From contig JANWXV010000003.1 in NCBI GenBank assembly GCA_025057405.1, positions 1-15,614 of the forward strand: 15,614 nucleotides of DNA. Direction: 5' to 3'. A model generated the notes under the pieces. It had not been told where the DNA came from. It saw nothing but the letters and a program-made list of their open reading frames with translations, and searched no databases. Below, piece by piece: positions 13,471 to 15,614 of this stretch. Source of the DNA: Candidatus Bipolaricaulota bacterium (GTDB lineage Bacteria > Bipolaricaulota > Bipolaricaulia > RBG-16-55-9 > DRXL01). The position numbers were made by a program, and so were the translations under genes. Position 1 is the stretch's first letter. Every line of letters begins with the position of its first letter.

Positions 13471-14631
13471 CTTGAACGCTTGAATCCCCGTGATATCTTG
13501 CCCCAAGATCAGCGTCTGGATGTGATCCGTCCCCTCCAGCGTATAAACGCTCTCGAGGTTGAGCATGTGACGGATAGATTGGTAATCGAGCGTAATGCCG
13601 TTGGCCCCCAGAATGTCGCGGGCGAGGCGAGCGCAGTGCAGGGCCATCGCGACGTTGTTGCGCTTGGCCAACGAGATCTGAACGGGCTTGCCCTTGCCCA
13701 CTTCTTTGAGTTGACCCAATCTGAAACACACCAGCTGCGCTTTGGTGATCTCCGTTAACATCTCAACGAGCTTCTCTTGCACCAACTGAAACGACGCGAT
13801 GGGCTTATCGAACTGCACGCGCTGTTTGGCATATTCTACAGCTTCTTCATAGCAGGCCATCGCCGCACCGACAGCTCCCCACGCAATCGCATATCGCCCT
13901 TGGTTAAGACACATCAACGGGCCTTTGAGGCCCTCAACCCCCGGCAACAGATTCTCTTTGGGAATACGACAGTCATGGAGATACAGTTCGCCGGTATCAG
14001 AAGCCCGCGCCGACATCTTGTGCTCGATCTTCGCGGTGGAGAAGCCCTTCGTGCCTCGCTCTACTAAGAAACCCCGGATCACTCCGTCGAGCTTGGCCCA
14101 GACGATCGCGACGTGCGCTAGTGTCGCGTTGGTGATCCACGCTTTGGTCCCGTTGAGAATAAAATAATTGCCGTCGCGCTCAGCAACGGTCTCCATCGCA
14201 CCGGGATCGCTGCCGTGTTCTGGTTCCGTAAGCCCAAAGCAGCCCACGGCTTCGCCCTGAATGAGCTTGGGCAGCCAACGCTCTTTTTGTTCTGGGCTGC
14301 CAAACGTATAGATGGGATAGATCACCAAGCCGTTCTGCACCGAACAGAAGCTGCGAATCCCCGAATCGCCGCGCTCTAATTCTTGCATGGCCAGCCCATA
14401 CGCGATCGCGTCGATCCCCGCGCCGCCGTATTCTTTGAGCGTTGCACCCAACAAGCCCAGCTCGGCGATCTTGGGGATGAGCTGAGTCGGAAAGTGACCC
14501 GCTTCAAAAGATTCTTTAATAATGGGAAGTACTTCTTCATCGACGAACTGACGGACGGTGTTGCGGATCAACTTTTGCTCATGGGTGAAGAGGTCGTCCA
14601 AACCGAAATAATCAACGCCGGAGAAGCCCAT
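13468..14631 (-). CDS. gcdH: Glutaryl-CoA dehydrogenase-like acyl-CoA dehydrogenase, possibly non-decarboxylating
   Basis: A 387-residue FAD enzyme of the acyl-CoA dehydrogenase family, oxidising glutaryl-CoA and passing electrons to ETF. Similarity to GCDH extends end to end: GCFGLTEPEHGSDPGAMET (131-149), KAWITNATLAH, QLVQEKLVEMLTEIT, and the C-terminal LILGQDITGIQAF. R93, with E86 before it (ELERGDSGIR), matches human Arg94 and Glu87, which handle the gamma-carboxylate. The catalytic base is E366 in LEGTDH. The residue before it is L365, where decarboxylating enzymes have Tyr369. ATG 14631 is chosen because AGGAGG lies six bases upstream and MGFSGVDYFGLDD begins the conserved part; it overlaps the hydrolase gene by 20 bases. 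The stop codon belongs to the palindrome at 13445-13470. Confidence 0.85.
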   Translation of the reverse strand: MGFSGVDYFGLDDLFTHEQKLIRNTVRQFVDEEVLPIIKESFEAGHFPTQLIPKIAELGLLGATLKEYGGAGIDAIAYGLAMQELERGDSGIRSFCSVQNGLVIYPIYTFGSPEQKERWLPKLIQGEAVGCFGLTEPEHGSDPGAMETVAERDGNYFILNGTKAWITNATLAHVAIVWAKLDGVIRGFLVERGTKGFSTAKIEHKMSARASDTGELYLHDCRIPKENLLPGVEGLKGPLMCLNQGRYAIAWGAVGAAMACYEEAVEYAKQRVQFDKPIASFQLVQEKLVEMLTEITKAQLVCFRLGQLKEVGKGKPVQISLAKRNNVAMALHCARLARDILGANGITLDYQSIRHMLNLESVYTLEGTDHIQTLILGQDITGIQAFK

Positions 14632-15532
14632 CGAAGACCTCCTTCTGTTCTGAGGGGACGTGTACAAAGCTCGCGAGCAGTTCTATCAATCTCTGGGCCG
14701 CGCTGCGTCGCATCGCAAACGCAAAATGCAGCTGATTCCCTACGAAGACCTCTCTGTAGTTATGCCCCTCTGCAAATAAGCGCTGTTGCTCCATCCCCAA
14801 GACGAGATCGTTCTGTTGCAGCCCGCAGAGCGAGAGCATCCATTCGGAGCCACCGTAGAGATTGGTGATGGCAATCGCGCCCTCCCACGTGACGCGCTCG
14901 AGGGGCGTGAAGAGCCAATCGGCGATCTTGGCAAGCAGACAGAGGGAAGCCGTGGCGTCGCCGCCCCACAAGCCCCACCGATCCCAACACGCCCCACAGG
15001 CCCCGCGCAGCGCCGGATGGTAGAGAAAGAGATGCTCGATCTTCTGGGCCGCTTGAACCCAACGCGCTGCGCGCTCTCGGTCTGCCACGAGCTGCTGCCA
15101 GCCCTCCCGAAGCTGACGACACGCATAAGCTGCGCGACCCGTAAACGCGTCACAGTCTAGTTGGGAAATGAGCGCTTCTAGATCGCCGTGTTGAAGCTCA
15201 TACGCGGTGCGCAACAGCAAGAGCGTCGCTGCACCGCTGAAGCTGTGAGCAACGACGTTCAGCCCAGAAGGGGCGCTATACAGATAATCGGCGATATTCT
15301 CAGCCCATGGGAAAAGCCCGACGCGCCCCGGCAGCGTGGGGCGCCAGACGGTCGCGCCTCGCTCTTGCAACAAAGGCGCAGCCAGGCGCCAGTCGCGACT
15401 GGTGCCGGGCCAGACGCCGTGCAGCAGTACCCAGTGCGTCTTGGAGAGCGCAAGAGCCGCAGGCTCGGCCAGCGCGGGCTTGGGGGCGGTCAGACCGCCC
15501 ACGAGCGCCAGCGAGAGCAGCCAACTCTTCAT
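14612..15532 (-). CDS. Secreted alpha/beta-hydrolase (lipase/esterase-like)
   Basis: A 306-residue protein with a Sec signal peptide (MKSWLLSLALVGGL...ALA, cleavage likely after residue 22). The mature part shows an alpha/beta-hydrolase fold: an oxyanion-hole HG motif at 38-39 (HWVLLHGVW), the nucleophile elbow VVAHSFSG with S97 (small-x-Ser-x-small, not strict GxSxG), and a candidate catalytic His269 in GNQLHF. Six Cys (127, 138, 179, 182, 198, 236) suggest disulfides in an exported protein. A lid or cap region spans about 115-225. Substrate unknown. ATG 15532 fits the signal peptide; no clear ribosome site precedes it. Its 3' end overlaps the acyl-CoA dehydrogenase gene and contains that gene's ribosome site, so the two are probably cotranscribed, although a functional link is not obvious. 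Confidence 0.75.
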   Translation of the reverse strand: MKSWLLSLALVGGLTAPKPALAEPAALALSKTHWVLLHGVWPGTSRDWRLAAPLLQERGATVWRPTLPGRVGLFPWAENIADYLYSAPSGLNVVAHSFSGAATLLLLRTAYELQHGDLEALISQLDCDAFTGRAAYACRQLREGWQQLVADRERAARWVQAAQKIEHLFLYHPALRGACGACWDRWGLWGGDATASLCLLAKIADWLFTPLERVTWEGAIAITNLYGGSEWMLSLCGLQQNDLVLGMEQQRLFAEGHNYREVFVGNQLHFAFAMRRSAAQRLIELLASFVHVPSEQKEVFDGLLRR

Positions 15533-15546
15533 AATAATCTGAAACT

Positions 15547-15614
15547 CTAACGCACGTTCAATTTGACCAACATGGCCATCGCGTTCTTCTCGCAATTGCC
15601 GCGGAAGGGGTTGC
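15547..15614 (-). CDS. Possible C-terminal end of an upstream gene (partial)
   Basis: On the - strand a frame open from the window edge ends at TAG 15547-15549 with the residues NPFRGNCEKNAMAMLVKLNVR. Its stop lies 14 bases before the ATG of the hydrolase gene, the spacing expected inside an operon, and the peptide looks like a natural protein end. Only 21 residues are seen, so neither the frame nor a function can be fixed. Confidence 0.3.
   Translation of the reverse strand, partial: NPFRGNCEKNAMAMLVKLNVR

Noticed and set aside
13418..13729. Upstream extension of the small gamma/delta frame
   Set aside because: It runs through the palindrome and inside the dehydrogenase gene in another frame. 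Only the last 44 codons have a subunit-like sequence.
15533..15595. Extension of the hydrolase gene upstream of ATG 15532
   Set aside because: It would place 21 charged residues before a good Sec signal peptide, and another frame there reads as the end of a preceding gene.

Overview
The window reads as a stretch of a bacterial chromosome of fairly high GC content, most likely from an anaerobic or facultatively anaerobic, uncultured lineage. Nothing in it fixes the phylum: there is no rRNA or tRNA and no lineage-specific marker. Shine-Dalgarno sites and sigma70-like promoters are bacterial. Dispersed palindromic repeats occur three times and resemble elements common in large environmental bacterial genomes. 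All genes look intact. Coding density is very high, with several overlapping stop and start codons.

Bases 1-440 hold the end of a small membrane protein, a long imperfect hairpin, and a regulatory region with an FNR-like box and a sigma70-like promoter. Bases 441-6747 (+) form a four-gene operon. It encodes a Tat-exported molybdopterin alpha subunit, a four-cluster Fe-S beta subunit, a membrane-anchored heme-b gamma subunit and a TorD-type chaperone. This is a periplasmic type II DMSO-reductase-family enzyme whose alpha and beta subunits look like the Nitrospira-type nitrite oxidoreductase / periplasmic nitrate reductase clade. Bases 6744-7401 (-) are a VapBC toxin-antitoxin pair with its own strong promoter.

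Bases 7494-10193 (-) encode an IorA-like TPP enzyme that lacks the usual ferredoxin domain. Upstream of it is an XRE helix-turn-helix protein fused to a degenerate GalU-type nucleotidyltransferase domain, which I do not know as a characterised architecture. Its promoter overlaps, head to head, the promoter of the next gene on the + strand.

Bases 10255-13417 hold the parts of a biotin-dependent Na+-pumping decarboxylase: carboxyltransferase and biotin carrier on +, then membrane beta subunit and a tiny 44-residue gamma/delta-like anchor on -, with the two halves convergent. Bases 13468-14631 (-) encode a glutaryl-CoA dehydrogenase-like enzyme. It keeps the substrate-binding Arg and Glu but has Leu in place of the Tyr next to the catalytic Glu. 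This suggests that it may release glutaconyl-CoA, which the adjacent pump would decarboxylate to crotonyl-CoA while exporting Na+. A secreted alpha/beta hydrolase (14612-15532, -) and a possible partial gene end complete the window.

The points I consider most worth a second look are the HTH-pseudo-GalU regulator candidate and its shared promoter with the decarboxylase, the possible non-decarboxylating glutaryl-CoA dehydrogenase plus Na+ pump unit, and the dispersed palindrome that is read through in frame inside the signal peptide of the gamma subunit.
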